DNA of 64,000 bases from Aegilops tauschii subsp. strangulata (Eukaryota; Streptophyta; Magnoliopsida; Poales; Poaceae), in NCBI RefSeq assembly GCF_002575655.3, contig NC_053038.3, positions 144,290,885 through 144,354,884 of the forward strand, read 5' to 3'. Shown piece after piece: positions 10,201 to 21,633 of the stretch; position 1 is the stretch's first letter; the number at the start of each line of letters is the position of its first letter. Both the position numbers and the translations under genes were made by a program. The notes below the pieces were generated by a model. The model was given only the letters and a program-made list of their open reading frames with translations. It had not been told where the DNA came from and ran no database searches.

Positions 10201-10248
10201 GGGTTGCCTCCCAACAAGCGCTAACGTTTAACGCCCCTAGCTAGGCAT
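10201..10248 (-). other. Conserved block downstream of the Athila ORF (element B copy)
   Basis: On the minus strand: GGGGCGTTAAACGTTAGCG, then CTTGTTGGGAGGCAACCC, within 20 bases of the ORF stop. The two-base difference from element A (AACAAT versus AACGTT) lies in the linker; the CTTGTTGGGAGGCAACCC core is unchanged. Confidence 0.6.
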
Positions 10249-10265
10249 GATGATGTCAATGACGC

Positions 10266-11900
10266 TCACATAAAAGATAAGAATTGAAACATAAAGAGAG
10301 CATCATGAAGAATATGACTAGCACATTTAATTCTAACCCACTTCCTATGCATAGGGATTTTGTGAGCAAACAACTTATGGGAACAATAATCAACTAGCAT
10401 AGGAAGGCACAAGCATAACTTTAAAACTTTAAGCACATAGAGAGGAAACTTGATATTATTGCAATATGTAGAAGCATATGTTCCTCTCTCATAATAATTT
10501 TCAGTAGCATCATGAATGAATTCAACCATATAACCAGCACATAAAGCATTCTTTTCATGATCTACTTGCATAGAAATTTTATTACTCTCCACATAAGCAA
10601 AATTCTTCTCTTTCGGAATAGTGGGAGTATCATAAGAGACTCGAATACTATAGATTGTTTCCACGTTAAAAGAGAAATGTTCAGAAAAAGGGTAATCATA
10701 ATCATGACAAGTTTTATAAATATAACCATCACTACTTTTTATAGCATAAGTGTCATCACAATAATCATCATAAATAGGAGGCATGCTATCATCATAATAA
10801 ATTTGCTCATCAAAACTTGGGAGGCTAAAAATATCATCTTCATTAAAAATAGCATCCCCAAGCTTGAGACAAACATTGATTGCAGCAAATATATTCTCAA
10901 ACATGTCATTCTCATCAAACATAGCATCCCCAAGCTTGGGCCTTTTCATATCATAAGCATAATCACTCTCATCATTAATAATATGGATAGCACCAATAGT
11001 ATAGCAATTATCATCACAATGAGTAGTAGGAGCAACATCATTTGGGAGGGATACCTTTCTAACTTTGCTTCTCCGTCTTTTCTTTTTCTTCTTCACATCA
11101 TGTGTGGGTTCAATCCTCTTTTTGGAGATCCTTATTAATGAGATTGGTTGAATAGAAGGCTCCTCCTCGTTACCTGATCCATCATAAGAAATAATAGGAG
11201 AATATTGGGAAGTCTCTTCCCTTTCGTTAGTATTCTCTTCATCTTCTATTTGTTTCCTCTTCTTTATGTAATTGGCAATATAAGGATTTTCAATGCAATT
11301 CACCGCACAATACATAAAAATTTCTTCTAGATCAATATCGAGGAATTTCTCAAGGTTATATTCTGGAATATGCTTAGTTTGACGTTTCATTTCTTCATAA
11401 CCCAAAAGCAAACTAAGTTCATTATGATGTGCAAGGGAAATCAAGTCATCAAAATTTTTGGACACGATTCGATCATGAAATAATTTGCATTTGATATTTA
11501 AATGACCATGTTCGTTGCAAAGTTCACAAATTCGGTAAAGATATTTTAAATTTTCAGCACTCACATTTAGCCTTTCTTGCAACCATTTAGTTTCTAAATA
11601 CGTATGCCTCTTGCAAAATCTATCTTCTCTATTTAGTATGTACTTGCAAACTCTATGCACTCCACAAAAAACGACATGCTTATAACAGATATTTTAATCA
11701 TGACTAGTGCACTCATCATTAGTACTATGGATATTCAAAGAGTTCATACTAACAACATTGCAATCATGCTCATCATTCAAAGATTTAGTGCCAAACATTT
11801 TATAGACTTCTTCTTCTAGCACTTGAGCACATTTTTCCTTCCCATCATTCTCACGAAAGATATTAAAAAGATGAAGCGTATGAGACAAACTCAATTCCAT
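10266..11900 (-). pseudogene. Gag-like ORF of element B, one in-frame stop
   Basis: One frame runs from an ATG at 11900 to a stop at 10266, about 544 codons, broken only by a TAA at 11694-11696. It lies about 100 bases 3' of the primer site. The first half has cysteine/histidine pairs (CELCNEHGHLNIKC at roughly residues 125-140 of the joined frame), similar to a zinc knuckle but not the canonical spacing. A basic KKKKKRRRSK patch resembles a nuclear localisation signal, and acidic repeats follow. Two copies of KLGDA(M/I)F are encoded by the purine-tract-like word AAGCTTGGGGATGC. The C-terminus (ending in HDALFMFQFLSF) is shared with the decayed ORF of element C. There are no protease or polymerase motifs; probably a non-autonomous Athila gag derivative. 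Confidence 0.6.
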
Positions 11901-12025
11901 TTTTTTGTAGTTTTCTTTTATAGACTAAACTAGTGATAAAACAAGAAACAAAAAGATTCAATTGCAAGATCTAAAGATATACCTTCAAGCACTCACCTCC
12001 CCGGCAACGGCGCAAGAAAAGAGCT
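11901..12025 (-). other. Leader and tRNA-Asp primer binding site of element B
   Basis: The primer site at 11998-12015 matches the complement of the tRNA-Asp 3' end with one mismatch at the terminal CCA side. It starts 10 bases inside the LTR. Confidence 0.8.
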
Positions 12026-13332
12026 TGATGTCTACTACACAACCTTCTTCATGTAGACGTTGTTGGGCCTCCAAGTGCAGAGGTTTGTAGGACAGTAGCA
12101 AATTTCCCTCAAGTGGATGACCTAAGGTTTATCAATCCGTGGGAGGCGTAGGATGAAGATGGTCTCTCTCAAACAACCCTGCAACCAAATAACAAAGAGT
12201 CTCTTGTGTCCCCAACACACCCAATACAATGGTAAATTGTATAGGTGCACTAGTTCGGCGAAGAGATGGTGATACAAGTGCAATATGGATGATAGATATA
12301 GGTTTTTGTAATCTGAAAATATAAAAACAGCAAGGTAACTAATGGTAAAAGTGAGCGTAAATGGTATTGCAATGCTAGGAAACAAGGCCTAGGGTTCATA
12401 CTTTCACTAGTGCAAGTTCTCTCAACAATAATAACATAATTAGATCATATAACTATCCCTCAACATGCAACAAAGAGTCACTCCAAAGTCACTAATAGCG
12501 GAGAACAAACAAAGCGATTATTGTAGGGACGAAACCACCTCAAAGTTATCCTTTCTGATCGATCTATTCAAGAGTCCGTAGTAAAATAACACGAAGTTAT
12601 TCTTTTCGTTCGATCTATCATAGAGTTCGTACTAGAATAACACCTTAAGTCACAAATCAACCAAAACCCTAATGTCACCTAGATACTCCAATGTCACCTC
12701 AAGTATCCACGGGTATGATTATACGATATGCATCACACAATCTCAGATTCATCTATTCAACCAACACAAAGTACTTCAAAGAGTGCCCCAAAGTTTCTAT
12801 CGGAGAGTCAAGACGAAAACGTGTGCCAACCCCTATGCATAAGTTCACGAGGTCACGGAACCCGCAATTTGATCACCAAAACATACATCAAGTGAATCAC
12901 GTGATATCCCATTGTCACCACAGATAAGCACATGCAAGACATACATCAAGTGTTCTCAAATCCTTAAAGACTCAATCCGATAAGATAATTTCAAAGGGAA
13001 AACTCAATCCATTACAAGAGAGTAGAGGGGGAGAAACATCATAAGATACAACTACAATAGCAAAGCTCGCGATACATCAAGATCATACCACCTCAAGAAC
13101 ACGAGAGAGAGATCAAACACATAGCTACTGGTACATACCCTCAGCCCCGAGGGTGAACTACTCCCTCCTCGTCACTGAGAGCGCCGGGATGATGAAGATG
13201 GCCACCGGTGAGGGTTCCCCCCCTCCGGCAGGGTGTTGGAACAGGGTCCCGATTGGTTTTTGGTGGCTACAGAGGCTTGCGGCGGAGGAACTCCCGATCT
13301 CTTCTGTTCCCAGATGTTTTTAGGGTATATGG

Positions 13333-13341
13333 ATATATATA
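13333..13341 (-). promoter_or_regulatory. TATA box of LTR B
   Basis: TATATATA on the minus strand, about 36 bases downstream of the GC-rich inverted repeat. Confidence 0.5.
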
Positions 13342-13376
13342 GGCGAAAGAAGTCGGTCAGGGGAGCCACGAGGGGC

Positions 13377-13430
13377 CCACGAGGGTGGGGGCGCGCCCAG
13401 GTGGGGCAGGCGCGCCTCCCTGCCTCGTGG
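13377..13430 (-). other. GC-rich inverted repeat in U3 of LTR B
   Basis: CCACGAGG (13377-13384) pairs with CCTCGTGG (13423-13430). The pairing continues imperfectly inward through GTGGGGGCGCGCC and GGCGCGCCTCCC. It occupies the same place as the repeats in LTRs A, C and D, with different arm sequence. Confidence 0.6.
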
Positions 13431-13711
13431 CCAACTCGAGGCTTCCTTGACTTCAACTCCAAGTCTCCTGGATCACGTTCGTTCCAAAAATCACGCTCCC
13501 GAAGGTTTCATTCTGTTTGGACTCCGTTTGATATTCCTTTTCTGCAAAACACTGAAACAAGCGAAAAAACAGAAACTGGCACTGGGCTCTGGGTTAATAG
13601 GTTAGTCCCAAAAATAATATAAAAGTGCATAGTAAAGCCCATTAAACATCCAAGATGGATAATATAATAGCATGAATACTTCATAAATTATAGATACGTT
13701 GAGACGTATCA

Positions 13712-13909
13712 TAACCCAACCGTGTCGTTTGCACGACCCCTTGGGACTAGGCGAGTTTTAAGGCTTATGAGGGGACGCTTGATATTCACTGCCTTTATAA
13801 GAGAATAAGGATCCATCTTTTTACCCCACACCTTCTTCCTCGGCACTCCCATCATCAAGTTCCAGCGCCTGAGTCTCAATCTTTCCCCTCGCCCCCAACC
13901 TCTTCGGCC
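13712..13909 (-). mobile_element. T1 internal sequence between insertion B and the antisense ORF
   Basis: Resumes T1 after B (TAACCCAACCG...). On the plus strand it is the region upstream of the antisense ORF. A weak plus-strand TATA-like word TTTATAAGAG stands at about 13793, which could serve an antisense promoter, but I cannot show that it does. Confidence 0.5.
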
Positions 13910-16900
13910 ATGGCCGAATCCGGCTCCCAAGACAAATGGATGGCTTCCTTCGTCATAGAGGAGAATGTTAAGGAGCTCTGGGAGGCTGGGTACTTGACTG
14001 CGGAAATCGAACACAGGCTTCCCGCCCAAGAGCCAGTCATCCCCTCTCCAGGACTAGGCGAAAGAGTGGTATTTATTCCCCACTTCCTCTGTGGATTGGG
14101 TTTTCCCCTCCACCCCTTCGTCCGTGGTCTTATGTTCTACTACGGGCTGGATTTCCATGATCTAGCCCCGAACTCTTTCCTTCACATCTTGGCGTTTATG
14201 GTTGTGTGCGAAGCACTCCTCCGCATCCCTCCACACTTCGGCCTCTGGCTCAGGGTTTTCAATGTAAAGCCGAAGGTGGTCAACAAGCAGCATGCAGAGT
14301 GCGGTGGCGCAATGATAAGCAAGCTCCCCAATACCACGTGGCCAAAGGGAGCCTTCGTGGAGACCGTAAAGGCATGGCAACAAGAGTGGTTTTATATCAC
14401 CAAACCCCGTGGCACCAAGTGGGCAGCCACTCCCGAATTCAGATTTGGTCCACCTATGTGGCTCGTGTCACGGATCAACAAGGGCCTGGACTGGGACTCC
14501 ACCGATGACGTACTGGTGCTGCAGCAGTGCATCAAGAACATAATGAACAAGGGCACCGATCTCTCCAACGTGATCCAGGTGATGCTCTGCCGTCGATGCC
14601 TCCCCTGCCAACGCTGAAAGACCCGTATGTGTGAATTCAATCGGGAGGGCCCACTAACTCTGCAACATTTCTTCGGTACAATGGACGAAGGGTTCTGGAA
14701 GTTACTCTTCAAGGCCCGAGAAAAGAAGTGGCCCAGGAAGACCGAAGACATCGGGCTCGATATCCCGCATCCTGCTTCTCCGGTTAGCATTTTGTTTCCG
14801 AACATAGCCTGAATCATTTAATCAAAGGGGCATACTAAGTTTGAATTCCTCATTTAGGGCTGGACAGCCAAGGCGGAGCGGATAAGGTGTTCAGCTCCTC
14901 TGCCCGAAAACCCAGCCAACCCTCTATTAATGAGAATGTTGGTACCGGCGCAATACCAGGTGCCTGTAAAGAAGGACAAGAAGAAGACGAGAGAGGAGGG
15001 CACTTCATATGTAGTGTGCGGAGAAGCTGAAGCCCACTCCTCTCACGAGGGTGACGATGACGACGAGGAGGAGGAGGAAGTAGAAGATCCTCCCCGCAAG
15101 GGCAAGAAAAGGGCGGCCTCCGAAGACCTCGAGGCTGGAGCATCCAAGAGGGACAAGATCATCCTCTCTGATGACTCGGAGTCAGATGCCGAGGTCCTCC
15201 CGAAGCATCTTCGCCGGACCAAGCCCAAAGCCGACTCGTAAGTAGCTCGGATTTTTTCACATATATCCAATTCTCTATGAATTGTGATGATAACTCTAGC
15301 TTCTATCTTTTGTAGTCCGGCCCACGTTCTACCACAGCCATCCTCATCCTCGGGGGATCTGCCGCCGGAGATGATGGAGAACGAGTCGCCTCCACTAGCT
15401 TCCCCGCCGCCTAGGGCGGACGATGCCAAGGTGTCGTCCCGTAGGCCCTCCCCGGGCCTTGAAGAGACGCGGGAGAGGGGGGCAATTTAACATCGCCGGA
15501 GGGCAATACCTCGGCTGCCGAAGGACGGGGAGGTACGGCTCCCCCGAAGACCGGCGACGGGGCCCCTGGTCAGTCCGTTCCCCAGCCGCATACTACTCTG
15601 GAGACCCACAAGGCTCCGGAGTCTGGTGAGAGACCCCCTACAAGAGAAGGGAGAACGACTACCTCCGCTAATCCGGAGGCGCTGAATACCATGGCGGATG
15701 TACTTCAAAGTGCATCCGTCCTGGATGAGCATCGTATCCTGATGGGTGCGGTGGCTGAGAAGATTCAGTCCGCCAAGAGCGGACTGAGCGAAGCCTTCTC
15801 CAGCCTGCTAGCAGGCTTCGAGGTACGCAATGTAATGTTTTTGGTCATTTTTATAAGAAATATGCCTGTATATAGATAGTAGCCCATGAGACTCTGTTCG
15901 GTTTTTTTCAAAGAAAAAGTGAGAAGAGGATCAATAATCAGTTGTCAGGTGGTAACATGCTATTTTATTTGGATTTAAAACAGGCCTCTCTGTTAGCGGT
16001 GACTGCCCAGTCAACGGAAATTTTTGAACTCAAATGGAAACTGGAGCGAGCCGATGAGGATCTAGTCCTTGTTAACACGCGGCTCGACCAGGCGCAAGGT
16101 ATACAATACATCTTGCTTTTGTGCCTGTTTATGTCCGTGCTCTTTGAAAATTCAAGAGCTGCAATGTGCGTGTTTGTACAGATGGTGCCGCCACGGTGGA
16201 AACCCTCAGGGAGAGCTTGCGCAAGACAAGGAGCAAGCAAGGGTAAGCAAGGCAGCCGCCGATAAGGCGGCTGCGGACTTGACGGCCGAACCGGCCGCTC
16301 GGTGCCGTTTTGAGGAACGGGTGTCCAAGATGGAGCAAAGACTCAAGGACACCGTCGCCAAGTATATGTCCTTGGAAACGGAAAAGAAGGCGAAGGGGAC
16401 CGAACTCGCCAAGGCCCTTCAAGACGCTTCGGAGGTGCGGTCCGAATCCCGCGCAGCGCGCGAGGAAATCCGTCAAGCCGGTCAAATAGCGGCTGGTAAG
16501 CCCTTTCTTTTACAGGCTAAATTTGGGGACCGGAAGTATGCCTTGCTTAATCGACTGTGGAGTTCTCCAAACGCATATGCGAATCTGCCGAAGAGTGTTG
16601 CGGACGCTGCACAATTCTTCCAGGCCCAGGAGGGGTACGCGACGGAGAAGCTCTTCTGGTCGCAGTTTGTGGGGCAGGAGCATCTTGTACAACTAAATGA
16701 CCAGATGGCACAATGGGCGGAGCTGCATAAGATGTCCAGCGCAACCATGAAGGACGTCATAGTCCGGTTGTGGCCGGCCGAAGCCATTCCGGACAGCTAC
16801 TTCGGCCTCGTGCGGCGTCTCGTCGATGCGCTGCCCCGAACTGACGCCGTCAAGAGGTGGTCCTGTATAGAAGGAGCGCGTATGGCTTTTGCCTGTGTCA

Positions 16901-17055
16901 AGATGCGCTGGGTGAAGACAAAGGCCAAAAAGGTGGTAGTTGAGGGTCCTCCCGAAAGCAAGGCCCACCGCACACCGGACCGCTATTTTGAGGACGTGCC
17001 AAAAGATGCCCACCTTGTAGAGGGCCCATGCTCTAAGGATGTAGCATTCGCATAA
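13910..17055 (+). pseudogene. T1 antisense ORF (plant 'putative gypsy type transposon' domain), spliced and broken
   Basis: Encoded opposite to gag, between the protease and the 3' LTR, as known for antisense ORFs of the Tat lineage. The start is the ATG at 13910. Exon 1 (to about 14780) carries the globular domain typical of Pfam 'putative gypsy type transposon' (HPFVRGLMFYYGLDFHDLAP, FEKW-like and RRCLPCQR motifs); a TGA at 14615-14617 interrupts it in frame. Likely introns with GT-AG ends: 14781-14857, 15239-15314 (donor GTAAGT), about 15824-15984 and about 16098-16182. Exon 2 has an acidic run and the basic patch RKGKKRA. The last exons encode a coiled coil (about 16020-16500) and the conserved C-terminal domain ending VEGPCSKDVAFA. 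At least one frameshift occurs near 16200. The protein's role in the element is unknown. Confidence 0.7.
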
Positions 17056-18393
17056 ATGAGTCCAAACTGTCTGGGGGTTTTGTATTATGAACTAAGTATT
17101 TTGTAACATATTCATTCCTCGATGAAAAGTTGTATCCTCCTATGCAACCGTTTATATCATCTGAGAGTTCCCAGTCACCAGCTTCAACCCCCATGTAGAT
17201 ACTACTGGGGTGTACGGAATTGCACATGACTACACTTAACCCAAAGTCTTGGTCCTTGAAGGAGGTGTCAGTGCGGTGAACCAGGCAATCAGACTATTCA
17301 GTTTTATTGCTCTCACTTAGCTATAGGAGTTTGACAATGGGTATATACAATAGCCCCTGGTATGTAGGCGGCTACCCTGACGCGGATGCATTACATATGT
17401 GATCGGGAAATAGTCCTTCTTGTAATACAGAAAAATCGCTAAGGATTGTAATAAATCGCCGAGTAGCTGACCAGCTCTCGCTGCATCATGACAGTCAGTT
17501 TTCGGCTTTCACTACTGAGGTGCTTAACCGGACGAACCAGAAACACAATCACAGTAGTTCTCCCTTTACTACCCTATCCGATCAGACGGAACGTAAGGTA
17601 GCAAACACAGGAGCCGGGCAACCCAACTATTGACCAAAGACATGATTTGGAGCCGGGGAACCCAACTATTGACCAAAGACATGATTCGGAGCCGGTGCAT
17701 ATAATGCCGAGCTCGGTACGCTAAATTGTACTATAAAGCTGTTCGGACTTTTGCTTGGCAACACATATGTTGCCCTATAGAGCCCCTGGCAATTTTGTGC
17801 CGAGGTGTGTGAGACAGCTGAACAGACGGAATAAAGTCTATAAGGAAAGATGATACCGAATAAGAATTTGGTTCACTAGAATCTGATTGATACGTTAAAA
17901 CGTAATCTTACAGAAGGTACCGTAATCACCAAGGCCATTTTACATGCTGGGGGTTTAGGGCTAAGGGGAAAAGCTCTATATAGGTTCTTGAATGAAGTTG
18001 TGGTCTGCAAAAGCCTTCGCACCTTCCTGCCGCACGTCTGCGCCGCTTTAGCCCAAGTAAGAAAGATTCTTTGAGAGGAATGCTCTTTGGCTGTTTAGAC
18101 GGAACCGAGCTCGGAGAGAGTCATTGTGAGTCCGTAGGGTGAGTAGGTTTTGATTCACCTACGGTAAAAAAAGAAGAAGAAAGGATGATTTAAAGAAGGG
18201 GGAAGGTCGTATGAGGTTGAACCATGCTATAGGCCTGTCCGTATATTGCCTCCGCTGATGCCCAAGGTATTTTGAGTGGATAATTGTGCACGCGCGGTAC
18301 GAATTTCGCTGATGTACGTGGTGATCGACGGAGGCGAAACTGCTAATCCAGCCCTGGAATTGTCAGGCTGCTGACATGCAGACCTGACCGGCC
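17056..18393 (-). mobile_element. T1 non-coding stretch where pol would be expected
   Basis: Between the protease end (18394, minus strand) and the antisense ORF end (17055). No reverse transcriptase (YVDD/YLDD), RNase H or integrase (HHCC, DDE) signature appears in any frame. It contains a 39-bp tandem repeat (17611-17700). Either pol was deleted or the element is an established gag-PR-only derivative. Confidence 0.65.
17611..17700. repeat. 39-bp tandem repeat, about 2.3 copies
   Basis: Unit starts at 17611 and 17650 (GAGCCGGG.AACCCAACTATT...), differing by two bases, with a third partial start at 17689. Confidence 0.85.
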
Positions 18394-19053
18394 TTACACA
18401 ATGAAGTTCAGTGGCTTAATAGCCGATGAGGTGTGCGGCTTGATAGGGCCGCTTTGTACTTCGGCCGCAATGACCGCGGTATGCTCCTCAGTACTGAGGG
18501 AGCGCTCCATGTTTCCATTGATTGTAATGACGCCACGTGGACCGGGCATCTTGAGCTTCAAACAGGCGTAGTGTGGGACCGCATTAAAGCAGGTGAAAGC
18601 AGTCCGTCCGAGCAATGCGTGATAGCCGCTGCGGAAGGGGACGATGTCGAAGATCAAGCCTTCGCTCCGGAAGTTGTCCGGCGAACCGAAGAAGACTTCC
18701 AGCGTGATTGAGCCCGTGCAGCGGACCTCTACACCAGGTATTACTCCTTTGAAGGTAGTTTTACTGGGCTTGATTCTTGACGGATCAGCGCCCATTTTGT
18801 GGACAGTGTCTTGATAAAGTAGAATGAGACTGTTGCCGCCGTCCATGAGGACTCGCGTGAGGTGGAATCCGTCGATGATTGGATCAGGGACCAGAGCTGC
18901 CGAACCTCCGTGACGGATACTGGTTGGGTGGTCCTCTCGGTCGAAGGTGATCGGGCAAGCCGACCATGGGTTGAATTTTGGGACGACCGGCTCTATGGCG
19001 TAGACGTCTAGTAGTGCGCGCTTGCGCTCTCCTCTTAGGGATATGTGTGGCAT
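18394..19053 (-). CDS. T1 aspartic protease (partial polyprotein)
   Basis: A 219-residue open frame with the retropepsin layout. The active-site region VLMDGGNSLILLYQDT (about residues 69-84) has DGG where most proteases have DTG or DSG; the Tat lineage commonly shows DGG/DGGS here. The second hallmark GYHALLGRTAF (about 144-154) follows, then a decayed tail. In a complete element reverse transcriptase would follow in frame; here the frame stops at 18394 and no polymerase follows. Confidence 0.7.
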   Translation of the reverse strand: MPHISLRGERKRALLDVYAIEPVVPKFNPWSACPITFDREDHPTSIRHGGSAALVPDPIIDGFHLTRVLMDGGNSLILLYQDTVHKMGADPSRIKPSKTTFKGVIPGVEVRCTGSITLEVFFGSPDNFRSEGLIFDIVPFRSGYHALLGRTAFTCFNAVPHYACLKLKMPGPRGVITINGNMERSLSTEEHTAVIAAEVQSGPIKPHTSSAIKPLNFIV

Positions 19054-19071
19054 ATATCATATTCACTATTT

Positions 19072-21397
19072 TTACCTCGGGGGGGATTGCTTTTGTCCCC
19101 CTGTGTTCGGTTGACGAGGCTCTTGGTGATTGTCGTCGCTTGGCGACCCTTTTCCCTTGTGTTCGGCGTTAAGTTTCCCGGCCTGTTTAAAGACCCAACA
19201 ATTTCTGTTGGTACGATTGGCGGGTTTATCGGGGGTGCCGTGAATCTGGCACGGCCGATTAAGTATTCTGTCTAAACTGGATGGGCCATCCCTGCTTGCC
19301 TTGAATGGCTTTTTCCATTGACCGGGTTTGGAGCCACTGAATCCGGCATTGACCGCCATGTCTTAGGTTCCTTAGTTATTGTTTTGACACTGGTGCTTGT
19401 TGCGTCGTGGCTTGTCGTTGCCGTCCCTGGCTTCGGAGGTTCCAGGGTCGCTAGTGCTATTGCTTGTATGAGCAAGCCAGCTATCCTCCCCCGTGCAGAA
19501 GCGGGTCATAAGTGCGGTAAAGGCTGCCATGGACTTCGGCTTTTCTTGGCCGAGGTGTCAGGTGAGCCACTCGTCTTGGACGCTGTGCTTGAAGGCCGCA
19601 AGGGCTTCGGCGTCCGAATAGTCCACAATGTAGTTCTTTTTGATTAAGAACCTGGTCCAGAGCTGCCGGGTTGCTAGATGATGTGACTAAGATCATCGGC
19701 ATCTGGGGGCCGAACATATGTACCTTGGAAGTTGTCTCTGAATGCGTCCTCCAAGTCTTCCCAGCTACCGATAGAATTTTCTGGTAGGCTGTTCAGCCAG
19801 TGCCGTGCTAGCCCCTTGAGTTTTAGGGGAAGGTACTTGATGGCATGTACATCATCGTCGCGTGCCATGTGAATGTGGAGGAGAAAATCTTCAATCCATA
19901 CTGCGGGATCTGTTGTGCCATCGTATGATTCAATGTTCATGGTTTTAAAACCTTCCGGGAACTGGTGTCCCATTACCTCATCGGTAAAGCATAGGGGGTG
20001 TGTGGGGCCTCTATATCGGGCCATGTCACAACGCAGTTCGGATGAAGTATGTATATGGTTTTCGGCCCGGGCGTGGTTGTGCTTATCGCGCAAGGATTGA
20101 TAACCATCGTCTGGCACCAGAGCATGCCCCCGCGATCCGTAGATTGGTCTGACCTGTCCTACTCTGTTTTCCAGGTCTTGTCGTAGGTCATATGTGTATC
20201 CCTGAGCTGTTTTTTCTCTGCTTTTACGGCGAGGTGGTGTGGGCTGGTGTTCGGCTTGAGTTGCTGTTCTGTCCTAGCCGCGTGGTGGTCGGTCGAGTCC
20301 GCTAGCCGCGTTACGTGCGGGTGGCATGGGCTCCAGCGCCTCGTCATTGAATTGGGGTAGCAACTTACACTTCGGGTAACTCTTTGTTGGGCGTTCGAGG
20401 CCGTATTCTTCGGCTGCCAGGACGTTAGTCCATATGTCGTTGAATAGATCTTGGTCAGCTTGAAGCTGCTGCTACTTCTTTTTTAGGCTTCTTTCCGTGG
20501 CTATTAGCTGGCGCTTGAAGCGCTCTTGTTCGAAAGGTTCCTCTAGCATGATGAAATCTTCGTTGCCGAGGCTCATGTCATCCTTGGAGGGTGGTGGATA
20601 ATTGCTATCCTCCGAGTCTTCGTTCCCTGCTTGCTCATCAGGGTTACCTTGCCGTCCTCCTGATCATCATGTTCGGATGTTGGTTCGATGGGGCCTTCTT
20701 GGTCTTCGGCGTTGTCCGGAGTATCATTGTCTTCGGTGCCGGTATTGCTATCTTTCCCGCAACGCGATTTAGAGCGGCGCCGCTGATGTCGACACTTTGG
20801 TGGTATCTCAGGAGGTTTGTCCTCAACTGGATCCTTCCCGTCATCGTCGTCGCCTTCTTTAGGCGTGTCCACCATGTGTACGTAGTATGAGGAGGTGGTC
20901 GTCCAGCGTCCGGTGAACAGCGGGTTTTGGGCCTGCTCCTCTCCGGCATCGTCGTCCATACCGTCGATGTCTTCGGAGGCGTAATCGAGCATGTCGGTTA
21001 GATCCTCGACAGTGGCTATGAAGTAGGTTGTGGGTGGGAAGTAAGATTCCCTATTTTTAGCCCCTAGTCCGGGCTGGGCGTGATTCGAGAGCGGTTCCTC
21101 TGTGATGGCGAGGGATCGCATTAAGTCCAAAGCCTCGTTTAAGTGTGAGGTTTGGATGGGGACAGATTGCGGGCCGAGCTCACATGACGCGGACTTTGAG
21201 GGTTCGGAGCTAGTATCTAGAGAAGAGTCCGGCTTTGTGATGACTGCTGGAGAGACTATTCTCCCCAGCTCTCCAGTGTTGAGCTCTATAGCCGCAGAGA
21301 GTCCGGCGGGCTCTAGACTCCCGTCTTCGGACCTGGTGACGCGCTCCGGATCTAAGGCCGGAGCAGTGGTTGGGGCCGCGAACCTTTGGAAGATCAA
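19072..21397 (-). pseudogene. T1 gag, frameshifted
   Basis: Gag in several frames. The N-terminal part (21397-20573) is acidic and low-complexity (DDDDGKDPVEDKPPE). The core (20117-19674) matches the plant retrotransposon gag domain (FKTMNIESYDGTTDPAVWIE, then LPLKLKGLARHWLNSLPENS and FRDNFQGTYVRP). The C-terminal part (19359-19072) has CQIHGTPDKPANRTNRNCW, a zinc-knuckle-like remnant. Frame changes lie between these blocks, so no intact gag can be made. The core would form the capsid of virus-like particles. Confidence 0.75.
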
Positions 21398-21633
21398 GTC
21401 TCCTCGGATATCAACGACATAGTTCAGATTTCCAAAATTGATCTTGTGACCAGGGGCGTAGCTGTCGACCTACTCTAGGTGGCCAACCGAGTTGGCATGC
21501 AGAGCAAAGCCGCTGAATACAAAGATCTGGCCAGGGAGGAAGATCTCCTTCGTGGCGGCATTGTTGTAGATGACTGACGGAGCTATCGAGCCTTTCGATG
21601 ACGGCACAGCGGAACTCTCAATGAAAGCACCAA
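21398..21633 (-). other. T1 leader and primer binding site
   Basis: Directly inside the 5' LTR, the minus strand reads TTGGTGCTTTCATTGAGA (21616-21633). By position this is the primer site. I could not assign the tRNA with confidence. The remainder is leader up to gag. Confidence 0.6.

Larger units (their letters stand above)
6983..13711 (-). mobile_element. Element B: Athila/Sabrina-like, lacking its 3' LTR
   Basis: Minus-strand element inserted in T1 with a perfect 5-bp target duplication TAACC (6978-6982 and 13712-13716). It has a complete 1686-bp 5' LTR (12026-13711), a tRNA-Asp primer site, a long gag-like ORF with one stop and 3.3 kb of non-coding sequence. Its left end is the internal word CTCGAGGACGAGCAGG, which in element C stands 13 to 30 bases before the 3' LTR (26951-26970). 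Here the polypurine tract and whole 3' LTR are absent, yet the target duplication abuts the broken end. The LTR resembles Sabrina as I remember it. Confidence 0.8.
12026..13711 (-). mobile_element. Element B 5' LTR (Sabrina-like)
   Basis: A 1686-bp LTR, minus strand TGATACGTCTCAACG...GACATCA. A TATA box (TATATATA) lies at 13333-13341. Upstream of it is a GC-rich inverted repeat (13377-13397 with 13409-13430). It is clearly different from LTRs A and C over most of its length, although all three share the first 40 bases and the words GGAATATCAAACGGAGTCC and CCAGTGCCAGTT. Confidence 0.85.

Noticed and set aside
10557..11138. 193-residue plus-strand ORF
   Set aside because: Shadow of the gag-like frame of element B; Ile/Ser-rich without motifs.
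17056..18393. Possible hidden reverse transcriptase of T1
   Set aside because: Looked for YxDD, RNase H and integrase motifs on both strands and found none.
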